Below, in pieces: positions 10,664 to 21,783 of a DNA stretch of 64,000 bases. The notes beneath the pieces were generated by a model. The model did no database searches. It worked only from the letters and a program-made list of their open reading frames with translations, and was not told the origin of the DNA. Position 1 is the first letter of the stretch. Every line of letters begins with the position of its first letter. Origin of the DNA: Pseudomonas petrae (lineage in GTDB: Bacteria; Pseudomonadota; Gammaproteobacteria; Pseudomonadales; Pseudomonadaceae); the NCBI RefSeq assembly GCF_021728295.1, contig NZ_JAKJXE010000001.1:744001-808000 (forward strand). Reading direction: 5' to 3'. The position numbers were made by a program, and so were the translations under genes.

Positions 10664-11155
10664 TCACTCAACGGCGGATGTTTCAATCTTGTCCAGTGGC
10701 TGCGTCTTGCTACCGCAACGGCGCAGATCCTGACGTTGGGCGACTTCTTGCACTTCACGGCGAGTGACGAGGTCGGCCAGGCTGATACCGCTTAGAAATT
10801 CGTGAATCTGCTGACTGAGGTCGCACCATAAGTGGTGGGTCAGACAGGTATCGCCAGCATGGCAATCACCGAGGCCCTGGCAGCGCGTCGCATCAACTGA
10901 CTCGTTAACGGCGTCGATCACCTGCGCTACCTGGATGCCCTGCATCTCGCGGGACAACTGATAACCGCCGCCGGGACCGCGTACGCTGGAAACAAGGTTG
11001 CCGCGGCGCAGCTTGGCGAACAGTTGCTCGAGGTAGGAAAGGGAAATCCCTTGCCGCTCGGAGATATCGGCCAGGGACACTGGCCCATGCTGCGCATGCA
11101 ATGCCAGGTCGAGCATGGCAGTGACAGCGTATCGGCCTTTTGTAGTCAGTCGCAT
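10664..11155 (-). CDS. iscR: Fe-S-sensing Rrf2 regulator IscR
   Basis: IscR represses its own operon when it holds a [2Fe-2S] cluster and controls other Fe-S and oxidative-stress genes. The 163-residue protein has a winged helix N-terminus ([20 protein letters not shown]) and cluster ligands Cys92, Cys98, Cys104 and His107. Its promoter carries a near-consensus IscR type 1 site at 11196-11220, so autoregulation is expected. Confidence 0.98.
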   Translation of the reverse strand: MRLTTKGRYAVTAMLDLALHAQHGPVSLADISERQGISLSYLEQLFAKLRRGNLVSSVRGPGGGYQLSREMQGIQVAQVIDAVNESVDATRCQGLGDCHAGDTCLTHHLWCDLSQQIHEFLSGISLADLVTRREVQEVAQRQDLRRCGSKTQPLDKIETSAVE

Positions 11156-11187
11156 GGCGTGTACCGCGGAGGTTCGGAATGAGGGCG

Positions 11188-11220
11188 AGTATGCTATTCC
11201 CGAGTATTTAAGTCAACTAT
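11188..11220 (-). promoter_or_regulatory. iscR promoter overlapped by IscR type 1 box
   Basis: On the minus strand a -35 TTGACT (11211-11216), a 17-base spacer and a -10 CATACT (11188-11193) are seen. The 25 bases at 11196-11220 fit the E. coli type 1 consensus ATASYYGACTRWWWYAGTCRRSTAT at 22 of 25 positions by eye. The site covers the -35 and the spacer, the expected geometry for repression by holo-IscR. Confidence 0.8.
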
Positions 11221-11322
11221 TAGACCTAGTGGAACAGTCGGGATTACCCGCAAAAGCGCGGCCGCATCATAGCAAAACACGCCAGGGATTGGCACATGTG
11301 CCGTCTGCAGGCGGGCGCTGCT

Positions 11323-12105
11323 TTATTTGCGAGGAGCATCAGCCTCGCAACGCTCTTTCATGCACTCGAAGACTTCCTGGCGCAACTCGGGCAGCTCCCT
11401 CTCGCGGTATTCACCGCCCAGGCTCTTCAACGCCTTGCCCATGTCTTCCACGCGCTCGTCCATCGCTTGCAGGTGGTCGAGCAACTGGCCGATCGCGCGC
11501 GCCACTGGATCAGGCATGTCCTCGCTGAGGCCATAAGCATCGAAGCCGAGCTTCTCGGCGATCGCCTTGCGCTTGGCTTCTGCCTCGTCGTCAGACTTCA
11601 CGATGATCCGCCCCGGAATGCCCACCACCGTTGCACCTGCCGGCACAGGCTTGGTCACCACCGCGTTGGAACCGACCTTTGCCCCGGCGCCCACCGTGAA
11701 CGGGCCGAGGACCTTGGCGCCCGCTCCGACAACCACCCCGGACTCCAGGGTCGGATGGCGTTTACCCTTGTTCCAACTCGTGCCGCCCAGGGTCACGCCC
11801 TGGTAAAGGGTCACGTCATCGCCGATCTCGGCGGTTTCGCCGATGACGATGCCCATCCCGTGATCGATGAAAAACCGCCGGCCTACTTTGGCGCCCGGGT
11901 GGATCTCGATCCCCGTCAGCCAGCGACCGAAATTGGAAACCATGCGCGCTGGCCATTTCAGCTCGTTGCGCCACAGCCAGCCGGACAGCCGATGCAGCCA
12001 GATCGCGTGCATGCCGGGGTAGCAGGTCAGCACTTCAAAGGCATTTCGAGCCGCCGGGTCACGATGAAACACGCTTTGAATGTCTTCCCGCAAACGCTCG
12101 AACAT
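11323..12105 (-). CDS. cysE: Serine O-acetyltransferase
   Basis: CysE makes O-acetylserine, the direct precursor of cysteine. The 260-residue protein has an N-terminal helical part and a left-handed beta-helix of hexapeptide repeats ([35 protein letters not shown]). The catalytic His lies in FFIDHGMG. It overlaps the trmJ stop by one base. The position upstream of iscR is conserved in pseudomonads and ties cysteine supply to sulfur mobilisation. Confidence 0.97.
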   Translation of the reverse strand: MFERLREDIQSVFHRDPAARNAFEVLTCYPGMHAIWLHRLSGWLWRNELKWPARMVSNFGRWLTGIEIHPGAKVGRRFFIDHGMGIVIGETAEIGDDVTLYQGVTLGGTSWNKGKRHPTLESGVVVGAGAKVLGPFTVGAGAKVGSNAVVTKPVPAGATVVGIPGRIIVKSDDEAEAKRKAIAEKLGFDAYGLSEDMPDPVARAIGQLLDHLQAMDERVEDMGKALKSLGGEYRERELPELRQEVFECMKERCEADAPRK

Positions 12106-12878
12106 TACTGATCCTTCCGTTTATAGGGTTCGCCGTTCGCCGCTTTCTGGGTCTCGGTGAGAATGCCGCGCAAGATGCTCATCTCGGATCGATTGACCGC
12201 AGAGCGCCCGTACAGACGGCGCAGCCGCGCCATCAGATGACGCGGCTTCTCGGGATCAAGGAAGCCAATGGTGACCAGCGTGGACTGAAGATGCTCATAG
12301 AATTTTTCCATCTCATCCATGGTCGCCAGCTCGGTACTGCGCACTGAGTTGACCTCGAACTTCTCTACCTTGCTTGCCTGCCCGTCAGCCGCGAGCCAGG
12401 CCATGCGGGTTTCGTAACTCAACACCTGCACGGCGGCAGCCAGATTCAACGAGCTGAATTCCGGGTCCGAAGGAATGTGCACGTGGTAATGGCAGCGCTG
12501 CAGCTCTTCATTGGTCAGGCCGGCGTACTCACGGCCGAACACCAGTGCGATCTCTTCGCCCAGCGCGGCATGCTCGACGGTCTTGACGCCCGCTTCGCGA
12601 GGGTCGAGCAGCGGCCAGGGAATGCGACGATCCCGGGCGCTGGTGCCCAATACCAGATTGCAACCTACCAACGCATCTTCCAGCGTCGCCACCACCTGCG
12701 CGCCTTCCAGTATGTCGCCCGCGCCAGACGCCCGTGCATCGGCTTCATGGTGGGGAAACATGGCGGGATCAACCAGCACCAGACGCGAAAGACCCATGTT
12801 TTTCATGGCACGCGCGGCGCCGCCGATATTTCCGGGATGACTGGTACCGACCAGGACGACACGAATATTTTGCAGCAC
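12105..12878 (-). CDS. trmJ: tRNA (cytidine/uridine-2'-O)-methyltransferase TrmJ
   Basis: TrmJ is a SPOUT-class enzyme that 2'-O-methylates nucleotide 32 of the anticodon loop of several tRNAs. The 257-residue protein has the N-terminal nucleotide-binding half ([23 protein letters not shown]) and SAM-knot motifs ([15 protein letters not shown] and [16 protein letters not shown]). It is transcribed away from suhB and couples to cysE. Confidence 0.95.
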   Translation of the reverse strand: MLQNIRVVLVGTSHPGNIGGAARAMKNMGLSRLVLVDPAMFPHHEADARASGAGDILEGAQVVATLEDALVGCNLVLGTSARDRRIPWPLLDPREAGVKTVEHAALGEEIALVFGREYAGLTNEELQRCHYHVHIPSDPEFSSLNLAAAVQVLSYETRMAWLAADGQASKVEKFEVNSVRSTELATMDEMEKFYEHLQSTLVTIGFLDPEKPRHLMARLRRLYGRSAVNRSEMSILRGILTETQKAANGEPYKRKDQ

Positions 12879-13114
12879 TGGTGAAGTCTCGCTAGCAGGT
12901 AAAAGAGGGGGACGAATGTTACAGAAGCGCTTGCTTCAATGCCATGAACCTTGCGCCTCAAGAACCTGATGCGCCACTAAAAGGCGACAGGGCACCGCCG
13001 AGTTGGTCACACCAAGCCGACCGGACGCGCGGCAAAGTCTGCACTCGCGCTGGAAATCATCCAAGAGAACCAATAGAATGGCCGGCTCTCTTTAACGACC
13101 TAGGTGATCCATCC

Positions 13115-13930
13115 ATGCAGCCCATGCTGAATATCGCGCTGCGCGCCGCCCGCAGCGCCAGCGAATTGATTTTCCGCTCCATCGAGCGCCTGGATACCAT
13201 CAAGGTCGACGAAAAAGACGCGAAAGATTACGTAACCGAGATCGATCGCGCCGCCGAGCAGAGCATCATCACCGCACTGCGCAAGGCGTATCCAACCCAC
13301 GGCATCCTTGGTGAAGAAAGCGGCCTGCATGAAGGCAGCGGCGAAGGCACCGACTACCTCTGGATCATCGATCCTCTCGACGGCACCACCAACTTCGTGC
13401 GTGGCGTTCCTCACTTTGCCGTCAGCATCGCGTGCAAATACCGCGGTCGCCTGGAACACGCCGTTGTTCTGGATCCGGTCCGTCAGGAAGAATTCACCGC
13501 CAGCCGCGGTCGTGGCGCTGCCCTGAACGGTCGTCGTCTACGTGTCAGCCCGCGCAAGAGCCTTGAAGGCGCACTGCTCGGCACAGGTTTCCCGTTCCGC
13601 GAGAACCAACTCGATAACCTCGACAACTACATGAACATGTTCCGTTCGCTGGTTGGCCAGACTGCCGGCATCCGTCGTGCCGGCGCCGCGAGCCTGGATC
13701 TGGCCTACGTGGCTGCGGGCCGTTTCGATGCGTTCTGGGAATCGGGTCTGTCGGAGTGGGACATGGCCGCAGGCGCCCTGCTCATTCAGGAAGCAGGCGG
13801 TCTGGTCAGCGACTTCAATGGCGGTCACGACTTCCTTGAAAAAGGCCACATCGTTGCCGGCAGCACCAAATGCTTCAAAGCGGTCCTGACGTCGATCGCT
13901 CCGTTCGTGCCAGCTTCGCTGAAGCGCTAA
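13115..13930 (+). CDS. suhB: Inositol-1-monophosphatase family protein SuhB
   Basis: SuhB is a Mg-dependent phosphatase that also takes part in rRNA antitermination and, in Pseudomonas, in virulence-gene control. The ATG at 13115 gives 271 residues (MQPMLNIALRAARSASEL). The metal site is GEESG near 66-70 and DPLDGTTNF at 86-94; the C-terminal metal Asp lies in EWDMAAGALLIQEAGG. The frame is open a further 57 codons upstream but that part is not protein-like. It diverges from trmJ across a 236-base gap that must hold both promoters. Confidence 0.97.
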   Translation: MQPMLNIALRAARSASELIFRSIERLDTIKVDEKDAKDYVTEIDRAAEQSIITALRKAYPTHGILGEESGLHEGSGEGTDYLWIIDPLDGTTNFVRGVPHFAVSIACKYRGRLEHAVVLDPVRQEEFTASRGRGAALNGRRLRVSPRKSLEGALLGTGFPFRENQLDNLDNYMNMFRSLVGQTAGIRRAGAASLDLAYVAAGRFDAFWESGLSEWDMAAGALLIQEAGGLVSDFNGGHDFLEKGHIVAGSTKCFKAVLTSIAPFVPASLKR

Positions 13931-13944
13931 GCCCAGCGCGCTGT

Positions 13945-13974
13945 ACAAAAACCGGCCATGTGCCGGTTTTTTAG
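13945..13974 (+). terminator. suhB terminator
   Basis: An ACCGGC / GCCGGT stem with a short loop is preceded by AAAA and followed by TTTTTT, 15 bases after the suhB stop. This is a classic intrinsic terminator on the plus strand. Confidence 0.8.
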
Positions 13975-13999
13975 TGCCCGACTTCCTATGATTCGGGCA

Positions 14000-14031
14000 A
14001 TAAAAAAGCACCCGAAGGTGCTTTTTTTATG
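14000..14031. terminator. Bidirectional terminator
   Basis: An AAAAAAGCACC / GGTGCTTTTTTT stem flanks a CGAA loop. The A-run and T-run make it work on both strands, ending suhB readthrough and the minus-strand glycine-zipper gene at 14046. Confidence 0.8.
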
Positions 14032-14045
14032 AGCTGATCAGGCTA

Positions 14046-14591
14046 TTACTGGCCCGCTTGACTCAACTCCAATTGACCGTCCTTGTTGACGGGGATCTGG
14101 CCGCCAGGATCGCGATCCATACGTACTTGCCCGACTTTGTCGTTGAGTTTGTACTTCACGTTGTAGCCGACGACCTTATCGCTGATGTCGTTGACGGTGT
14201 TGCAGCGCGATTCGGTGGTCGTGTAGGTATCGCGGTTCTGCATGCCTTCCTGAACCTTGTTACCGGCGTAACCACCGCCGACCGCACCGGCGACCGTGGC
14301 AATCTTCTTGCCAGTCCCGCCACCGACCTGGTTACCGAGCAGGCCACCCGCTACGGCACCGATGACACTCCCCACGATCTGATGCTCGTCCTTCACCGGC
14401 GCGCGGTGAGTAACGGCAACGTCTTTGCAGACTTGTCGCGGAGTTTTGATTTGTTCTTTAACAGGCTCGACGGCAAGTACGTCTGCGTACTCTGGGCCGC
14501 TTTGTTTTACGAGGCTATAGGTGGCCAAAGCACCACCGGCGGTTACACCGATAGCACCCAATACTGCACCAACTAGCAACGACTTGTTCAC
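14046..14591 (-). CDS. Glycine-zipper 2TM (SlyB/OmpA-associated type) envelope protein
   Basis: This is probably an envelope protein, with an N-terminal signal or anchor segment (SLLVGAVLGAIGVTAGGALATYSL) and a glycine-zipper 2TM domain at about residues 70-115 (GSVIGAVAGGLLGNQVGGGTGKK, then GAVGGGYAGNKVQ). A C-terminal small beta domain follows (CNTVNDISDKVVGYNVKYKL). GTG at 14591 is chosen because AGGAGG stands five bases before it; an upstream ATG at 14669 would lie in the neighbouring terminator. The product is 181 residues. The exact role is unknown; related proteins stabilise the outer membrane. Confidence 0.8.
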   Translation of the reverse strand: MNKSLLVGAVLGAIGVTAGGALATYSLVKQSGPEYADVLAVEPVKEQIKTPRQVCKDVAVTHRAPVKDEHQIVGSVIGAVAGGLLGNQVGGGTGKKIATVAGAVGGGYAGNKVQEGMQNRDTYTTTESRCNTVNDISDKVVGYNVKYKLNDKVGQVRMDRDPGGQIPVNKDGQLELSQAGQ

Positions 14592-14648
14592 GTGAACCTC
14601 CTGACGATATTCAGCGCGATCGCTCGCACTACTCCCAGCCTTGGAGTA

Positions 14649-14683
14649 CAAAAAAAGGCGCGAGTTCACACTCGCGCCTTTTC
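14649..14683 (-). terminator. Terminator downstream of secF
   Basis: A GGCGCGAGT / ACTCGCGCC stem with a 4-base loop is followed on the minus strand by TTTTTTTG. It lies 27 bases past the secF stop and should end the queA-tgt-yajC-secD-secF transcript. Confidence 0.85.
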
Positions 14684-14709
14684 AGGTGATGGCCGGTTAC
14701 CAGTATCGG

Positions 14710-15621
14710 TTACGGACGGTCATCTACTTTGTCGACGGCGACCGGTGGCAGCAGGTCTTCGCTACGCAGGTTCAGCCAGATCAGCACCACGTTGGCGATG
14801 TAGATCGACGAGTAAGTACCCGCCAGAACACCGATAAACAGCGCCACCGAGAACCCGTGGAGGCTGTCGCCGCCAAAGATCCACAGCGCGACGATCGCCA
14901 GCAACGTGGAAATCGAAGTGGCCATGGTCCGCAGCAACGTCTGCGTGGTGGAGATGTTGATGTTCTCGATCAGCGATGCCTTGCGCAGCAGACGGAAGTT
15001 CTCGCGAACCCGGTCGAATACCACGATGGTGTCGTTGAGCGAGTAACCAATGATCGCCAGCACCGCAGCCAGAACGGTCAGGTCGAAGGTCACCTGGAAG
15101 AACGACAGAATACCCATCGTCACCACCACGTCGTGGATCAGCGAGACGATTGCCCCTACCGCGAACTTCCACTGGAAGCGGAAGGCCAGGTAGACGAGAA
15201 CGCCGCCCAGCGCCAGCAGCATGCCGAGGCCGCCCTGGTCGCGCAGCTCTTCACCCACTTGCGGACCGACGAACTCGACGCGCTTGACGGTCACCGGGTT
15301 ATCGGCACCTGTCTTGCGCAACGCTTCGGCGACCTGAGTACCCAGCTGCGGGTCTTCACCCGGCATACGAACAAGCAGATCAGTGGTCGCACCGAAGCTT
15401 TGCACGACTGCTTCGGTGTAACCCGAAGCAACCAGCTCCTCGCGCACTTTGTGCAGATCGGCCGGACGCTCGTAGGTCAGCTCGATCAGCGTACCGCCGG
15501 TGAAATCCAGACCGAAGTTCAGCCCTTTAGAGAACCAGCTGAACAGCGCCAGAGCGGTAAGGAGCATGGTAATGGCGAACGCAATGTTGCGAACGCCCAT
15601 GAAGTTGATCGTACGTTTCAT
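14710..15621 (-). CDS. secF: Protein translocase subunit SecF
   Basis: SecF pairs with SecD in the inner membrane and uses the proton gradient to pull exported proteins through SecYEG. The 303-residue protein has the first membrane helix near 15-30, a periplasmic domain, the conserved FGLDFTGGTLIEL near 37, and five further helices, including the motif region GYSLNDTIVVFDRVREN. It starts 9 bases after secD. Confidence 0.98.
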   Translation of the reverse strand: MKRTINFMGVRNIAFAITMLLTALALFSWFSKGLNFGLDFTGGTLIELTYERPADLHKVREELVASGYTEAVVQSFGATTDLLVRMPGEDPQLGTQVAEALRKTGADNPVTVKRVEFVGPQVGEELRDQGGLGMLLALGGVLVYLAFRFQWKFAVGAIVSLIHDVVVTMGILSFFQVTFDLTVLAAVLAIIGYSLNDTIVVFDRVRENFRLLRKASLIENINISTTQTLLRTMATSISTLLAIVALWIFGGDSLHGFSVALFIGVLAGTYSSIYIANVVLIWLNLRSEDLLPPVAVDKVDDRP

Positions 15622-15630
15622 GGCAGCCCC

Positions 15631-17499
15631 TTAAATCCACAACTTCTTGAAGTCACGACCGCCAAAGATCAAGTTGACCATTGCGCGGGTCACCATGATG
15701 GCTGTGAACATCGAGGTAAAGATCCCGAGGGACATGGTGACCGCAAAACCCTTCACCGGGCCTGTACCCATCGCGAAGAGAATGCCGCCAACCAGCAGCG
15801 TCGTCAGGTTGGCGTCGAGGATCGCGGTATACGCGCGGTCGAAACCTTCGTTAATCGCACGCTGGACCGTCAGGCCGTTGGCAATCTCTTCACGAATCCG
15901 CGAGAAGATCAGCACGTTCGCATCGACCGCCATACCCATCGTCAAGACGATACCGGCGATGCCTGGCAGGGTCAGCGTTGCACCCAGCAGCGACATCAGC
16001 GCCAGCAGCATGACCATGTTGAAGGCCAGTGCCACCGTCGCGATCAGACCGAAGAAACGGTAGATGGCGAGGATGAACAGCGAGACGAACAGCATGCCCC
16101 AGAGGGATGCATCGATACCCTTGGTGATGTTGTCGGCACCCAGGCTCGGGCCAATGGTGCGCTCTTCAGCGAAGTACATCGGTGCAGCCAGACCACCGGC
16201 ACGCAGCAGCAGCGCCAGTTCGGAAGACTCACCCGCGCCGTTCAGGCCCGTGATGCGGAATTGAGCACCCAGCGGCGACTGAATGGTCGCCAGACTGATG
16301 ATCTTCTTCTCTTCCTTGAACGTCTGAACCGGCACGTCTTTTTCGACGCCGTTGACCATTTGCTTGGTATAGATGGTGGTCGGCTTCTGCTCGATGAAGA
16401 TCACCGCCATGCTGCGGCCGACGTTCGCGCGGGTTGCGCGGCTCATCAGATCACCACCATGACCGTCCAGCTTGATGTTCACCTGAGGACGGCCATGCTC
16501 GTCAAAGCCGGCCTTGGCGTCAGTCACCTGGTCACCAGTGATGATCAGACCACGCTCGACCGGCGCCGCAGGGCGACCGCCTTCGCGGAACTCGAACATT
16601 TCGGTGGTGGCTTTGTTGTCGTCGGGACCTGCGCCCAGACGGAACTCAAGGTTGGCGGTCTTGCCGAGAATACGCTTGGCTTCGGCGGTGTCCTGAACAC
16701 CTGGCAGCTCAACCACGATGCGGTTGGCACCCTGACGCTGAACCAGCGGCTCGGCGACGCCCAGCTCGTTGACCCGGTTACGCACCGTGGTCAGGTTTTG
16801 CTTGATCGAGTATTCGCGGATTTCAGCGATCTTGGCTGGCGTCATGGCCAGACGCAGGATTGGCATCTCGCCGCGATCACTCGTGGTGATATCGAAATCG
16901 GTGTAGTCCTTGCGGATCAGCGCACGGGCCTGCTCGCGGGTATCAGCATCGCTGAAGCCCAGCTGGACGGCACCGTTGTCTTGCGGCAGGCTGCGATAGC
17001 GCACTTTTTCCTTGCGCAGCAGGCTCTTCACTTCGCCTTCGTAGACATTCAGACGCGCACTGAGCGCCTTGTCCATGTCGACTTCGAGCAGGAAGTGCAC
17101 GCCGCCGGACAGGTCAAGACCCAGCTTCATCGGCGTGGCGCCAATGCTGCGCAGCCACTTCGGCGTGGTCTGAGCCAGGTTGAGCGCGACAACGTAATCG
17201 TCGCCCAGCGCTTTGCGTGCGACATCTTTGGCTGGCAGCTGGTCTTCCTGTTTGGTCAGACGCAACAAACCGCCCTTGCCATTCTCGGCCAGAGACGCGC
17301 CCTTGACCGCGATGCCAGCATCGGTAAGCGCCTTGCTTACGCGATCCAGATCAGCCTGATTGACCTGCAGCGCAGTGCTTGCGCCAGTGACTTGAATAGC
17401 CGGGTCATCAGGGTAGAGATTGGGTGCGGAATAAATAAAACCGATCACCAGCACTGCCAGGATCAGGATGTATTTCCACAGAGGGTATTTGTTCAACAT
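15631..17499 (-). CDS. secD: Protein translocase subunit SecD
   Basis: SecD is the large partner of SecF. The 622-residue protein starts MLNKYPLWKYILILA with its first membrane helix at once, followed by a long periplasmic region with GLDLSGGVHFLLEVD near 130. The C-terminal five-helix block includes GMAVDANVLIFSRIREE. A GTG codon immediately upstream (17502) could also start, but the ATG has the better Shine-Dalgarno spacing. Confidence 0.98.
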   Translation of the reverse strand: MLNKYPLWKYILILAVLVIGFIYSAPNLYPDDPAIQVTGASTALQVNQADLDRVSKALTDAGIAVKGASLAENGKGGLLRLTKQEDQLPAKDVARKALGDDYVVALNLAQTTPKWLRSIGATPMKLGLDLSGGVHFLLEVDMDKALSARLNVYEGEVKSLLRKEKVRYRSLPQDNGAVQLGFSDADTREQARALIRKDYTDFDITTSDRGEMPILRLAMTPAKIAEIREYSIKQNLTTVRNRVNELGVAEPLVQRQGANRIVVELPGVQDTAEAKRILGKTANLEFRLGAGPDDNKATTEMFEFREGGRPAAPVERGLIITGDQVTDAKAGFDEHGRPQVNIKLDGHGGDLMSRATRANVGRSMAVIFIEQKPTTIYTKQMVNGVEKDVPVQTFKEEKKIISLATIQSPLGAQFRITGLNGAGESSELALLLRAGGLAAPMYFAEERTIGPSLGADNITKGIDASLWGMLFVSLFILAIYRFFGLIATVALAFNMVMLLALMSLLGATLTLPGIAGIVLTMGMAVDANVLIFSRIREEIANGLTVQRAINEGFDRAYTAILDANLTTLLVGGILFAMGTGPVKGFAVTMSLGIFTSMFTAIMVTRAMVNLIFGGRDFKKLWI

Positions 17500-17561
17500 C
17501 ACGCCGCCTGCTTATAACGCGGGGCGCCTTGCGCGCCCCGTCGATTGGTAAAAGACTGGAA

Positions 17562-17900
17562 TCAGATGGCTTTCAGAGTGCCTTTGGGCAGGGTGGCAGC
17601 GATAGCGCCCTTCTGGATCTTCAGCTCTACGGTGTCGGACACTTCGATAACAACGAAGTCATCAGTCACTTTATTGATTTTGCCCGCGATACCGCCGGTA
17701 GTGACGACTTCATCGCCCTTCTGCAAGTTACCCAGCAAGTTCTTTTGCTCTTTGGCGCGCTTGGCCTGTGGACGCCAGATCATCAGGTAGAAGATGACCA
17801 GAAAGCCGACCAGGAAAATCCACTCGAAGCCACCGCCCATAGGGCCTGCAGCGGCAGGGGCAGCCGCATCCGCGAAAGCGGAAGAGATGAAAAAGCTCAT
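17562..17900 (-). CDS. yajC: Preprotein translocase subunit YajC
   Basis: YajC is a small single-span membrane protein that copurifies with SecDF. The 112 residues show a membrane helix (GFEWIFLVGFLVIFYLMIWRPQAK, about 26-48) followed by a cytoplasmic beta domain (GDEVVTTGGIAGKI). It stands between tgt and secD, the conserved order. Confidence 0.97.
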   Translation of the reverse strand: MSFFISSAFADAAAPAAAGPMGGGFEWIFLVGFLVIFYLMIWRPQAKRAKEQKNLLGNLQKGDEVVTTGGIAGKINKVTDDFVVIEVSDTVELKIQKGAIAATLPKGTLKAI

Positions 17901-17953
17901 TTAACACTCCAGTTGCATATTTTAATAATAGGAAGCGAAAGACCGGATGTCGC

Positions 17954-20163
<2,210 letters not shown>

Positions 20164-20271
20164 GATGGGGTTCGTCTAGCAGGGCCGGGAAGTTTAGCGG
20201 AATAAGTGAAAATTGACCATGAAACATGATTGACCAACGGTAGGCTCGTCTCTATACTTCGCCGCCATTGA

Positions 20272-20356
20272 GCCCTGATGGCGGAATTGGTAGACGCGGC
20301 GGATTCAAAATCCGTTTTCGAAAGAAGTGGGAGTTCGATTCTCCCTCGGGGCACCA
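20272..20356 (+). tRNA. tRNA-Leu (anticodon CAA)
   Basis: The 85-base gene folds with acceptor arms GCCCTGA and TCGGGGC, anticodon stem GCGGA/TCCGT with loop TTCAAAA (anticodon CAA, reads UUG), a long variable arm typical of class II tRNAs, T-loop GTTCGATT, and an encoded CCA end. It is convergent with the fbp-like genes and divergent from queA. Confidence 0.95.
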
Positions 20357-20395
20357 AACAGCAACACCTTCAAGTGGTTACGTGACTTGAAGCAC

Positions 20396-20429
20396 AGAAA
20401 AACCGGCCAGATTTGAGCCGGTTTTTTTG
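20396..20429 (+). terminator. tRNA-Leu terminator
   Basis: The arms AACCGGC and GCCGGTT enclose a short loop and are flanked by AAAA and TTTTTTT, 40 bases after the tRNA. Confidence 0.8.
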
Positions 20430-20700
20430 TGGCCGGGATTTGGTGGAGGCTGTCAGGGGTCGACGCCGACCCCGCATCTGCCCGCTCGCCGAAACTTTAC
20501 TGATCCAGTCTGACCGCTCACCAATCATTCTGAGAAGGGTTGGGAAGATGTTTCAGTCTTGAGTCGGCAGGTGGATCAATTCAAATTGGGCACAACCTTC
20601 AGGCGCGCTCATATGAATTTTAGGTGGAGCCTGACCGGTTGGTATCGAAGGAGCGCGCTGACCGAGAAGTCATGAGTGACGGCAGTCGAAACCGCCGCGC
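20430..20700. other. Intergenic DNA between tRNA-Leu and ABC importer
   Basis: No coding potential was seen. A 7-base perfect hairpin (GGGGTCG / CGACCCC, 20456-20473) lies near the left end. No repeat of the tRNA 3' end was found here, so no attachment-site scar can be claimed. Confidence 0.5.
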
Positions 20701-21783
20701 TCAATCTTCGGCAACGGCGCTCAAAACATGCGCCCGCCCGTCAATTTTGACATGAACAGTGCTACCCACTCTCGGAACAGTGTTTTGAAAGGAACGGATC
20801 GAGACGGTCATGGCCTGGCTGGCGCCATCCATGCCCCACACTGCCGGATCCATCTTCACGGTCAGCGTGCTACTTCCGCCGCTGTAATCCATCTCGATAA
20901 TTTGCCCGCGTGGCAAGTCGGATTGCTTATGTTCGGCGCTTTCAATATGCACCTGCTCTGGCCTTAGAAGGATTCGAGCAGCACCGCTCAGATGACGATT
21001 GCTCACTGCAACTCTACCTAGCGCACTCACTGCCCAACCGGACGAGAGTTGCGCAGGCAGGACGATTGCATCTCCAAGAAAGTGAGCGGTCTCCTCATCC
21101 TTAGGGAAGCGATATAAATCCTCAGGCGGCCCGACCTGTATCAGCTTGCCGTGGCGCATGATTGCCAACTGATTGGCGAATGACAGTGCTTCGGCCTGAT
21201 CATGAGTCACCAGAATAGCGGTGATGCCAGCCTCCCCCAGAAGCTGCGTCACGGTTCTGCGCATTATAGTCCGAAGCCCTGTATCGAGAGCGGAGAACGG
21301 CTCATCCAGAAGCATCAATTTGGGTCGTTGCGCCAATGCGCGTGCCAGTGCAACTCTTTGCTGCTGCCCACCGGACAACTCATGCGGCCACCGCTCATAC
21401 ATCGAGCCGTCCAGTGCAACCATCTTCATCAGCTCCAAGACTCGCTGCCTCTTGAAACTGGCGCCGCCTTGCAGGCCAAAACCAATGTTGCTGGCCACAG
21501 AAAGGTGCGGGAACAGCGCTCCGTCCTGAGGTACGTAGCCAATCAACCGTCTGTGTGCCGGCACTTCGGCAGTATTGTCAACGAGTGTGGCGCCATCAAG
21601 AAGGATACGGCCGGCGTCTGGAAACTCGAAACCCGCGATCATCCTCAGCAGCGTGGACTTGCCTGAGCCAGAGGCGCCTACGATGGCGACGCGACTTCCA
21701 GATGGCACCGACAGGCTGATATTTTCAACCGCATGGACCGCACCAAAACGCTTGGAAATTGAATCAAGTTCGAGAACGCTCAT
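20701..21783 (-). CDS. ABC transporter ATPase, ferric-iron (FbpC) type
   Basis: This is the ATP-binding subunit of an importer for ferric iron or a similar small substrate. Seen: Walker [10 protein letters not shown] (about 36-44), Q-loop [13 protein letters not shown], signature [14 protein letters not shown] near 140, Walker [13 protein letters not shown], and a switch His in [16 protein letters not shown]-terminal TOBE-like domain (about 250-355) is typical of FbpC/PotA. It overlaps the permease gene by 4 bases (ATGA). The genes on both sides make a complete periplasmic-binding-protein importer. Confidence 0.92.
   Translation of the reverse strand: MSVLELDSISKRFGAVHAVENISLSVPSGSRVAIVGASGSGKSTLLRMIAGFEFPDAGRILLDGATLVDNTAEVPAHRRLIGYVPQDGALFPHLSVASNIGFGLQGGASFKRQRVLELMKMVALDGSMYERWPHELSGGQQQRVALARALAQRPKLMLLDEPFSALDTGLRTIMRRTVTQLLGEAGITAILVTHDQAEALSFANQLAIMRHGKLIQVGPPEDLYRFPKDEETAHFLGDAIVLPAQLSSGWAVSALGRVAVSNRHLSGAARILLRPEQVHIESAEHKQSDLPRGQIIEMDYSGGSSTLTVKMDPAVWGMDGASQAMTVSIRSFQNTVPRVGSTVHVKIDGRAHVLSAVAED

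Noticed and set aside
14641..17517. A 958-codon plus-strand open frame opposite secD and secF
   Set aside because: It is an antisense shadow of two clear conserved genes, driven by high GC at third positions; its residues (many Gln, His, Arg) resemble no protein.
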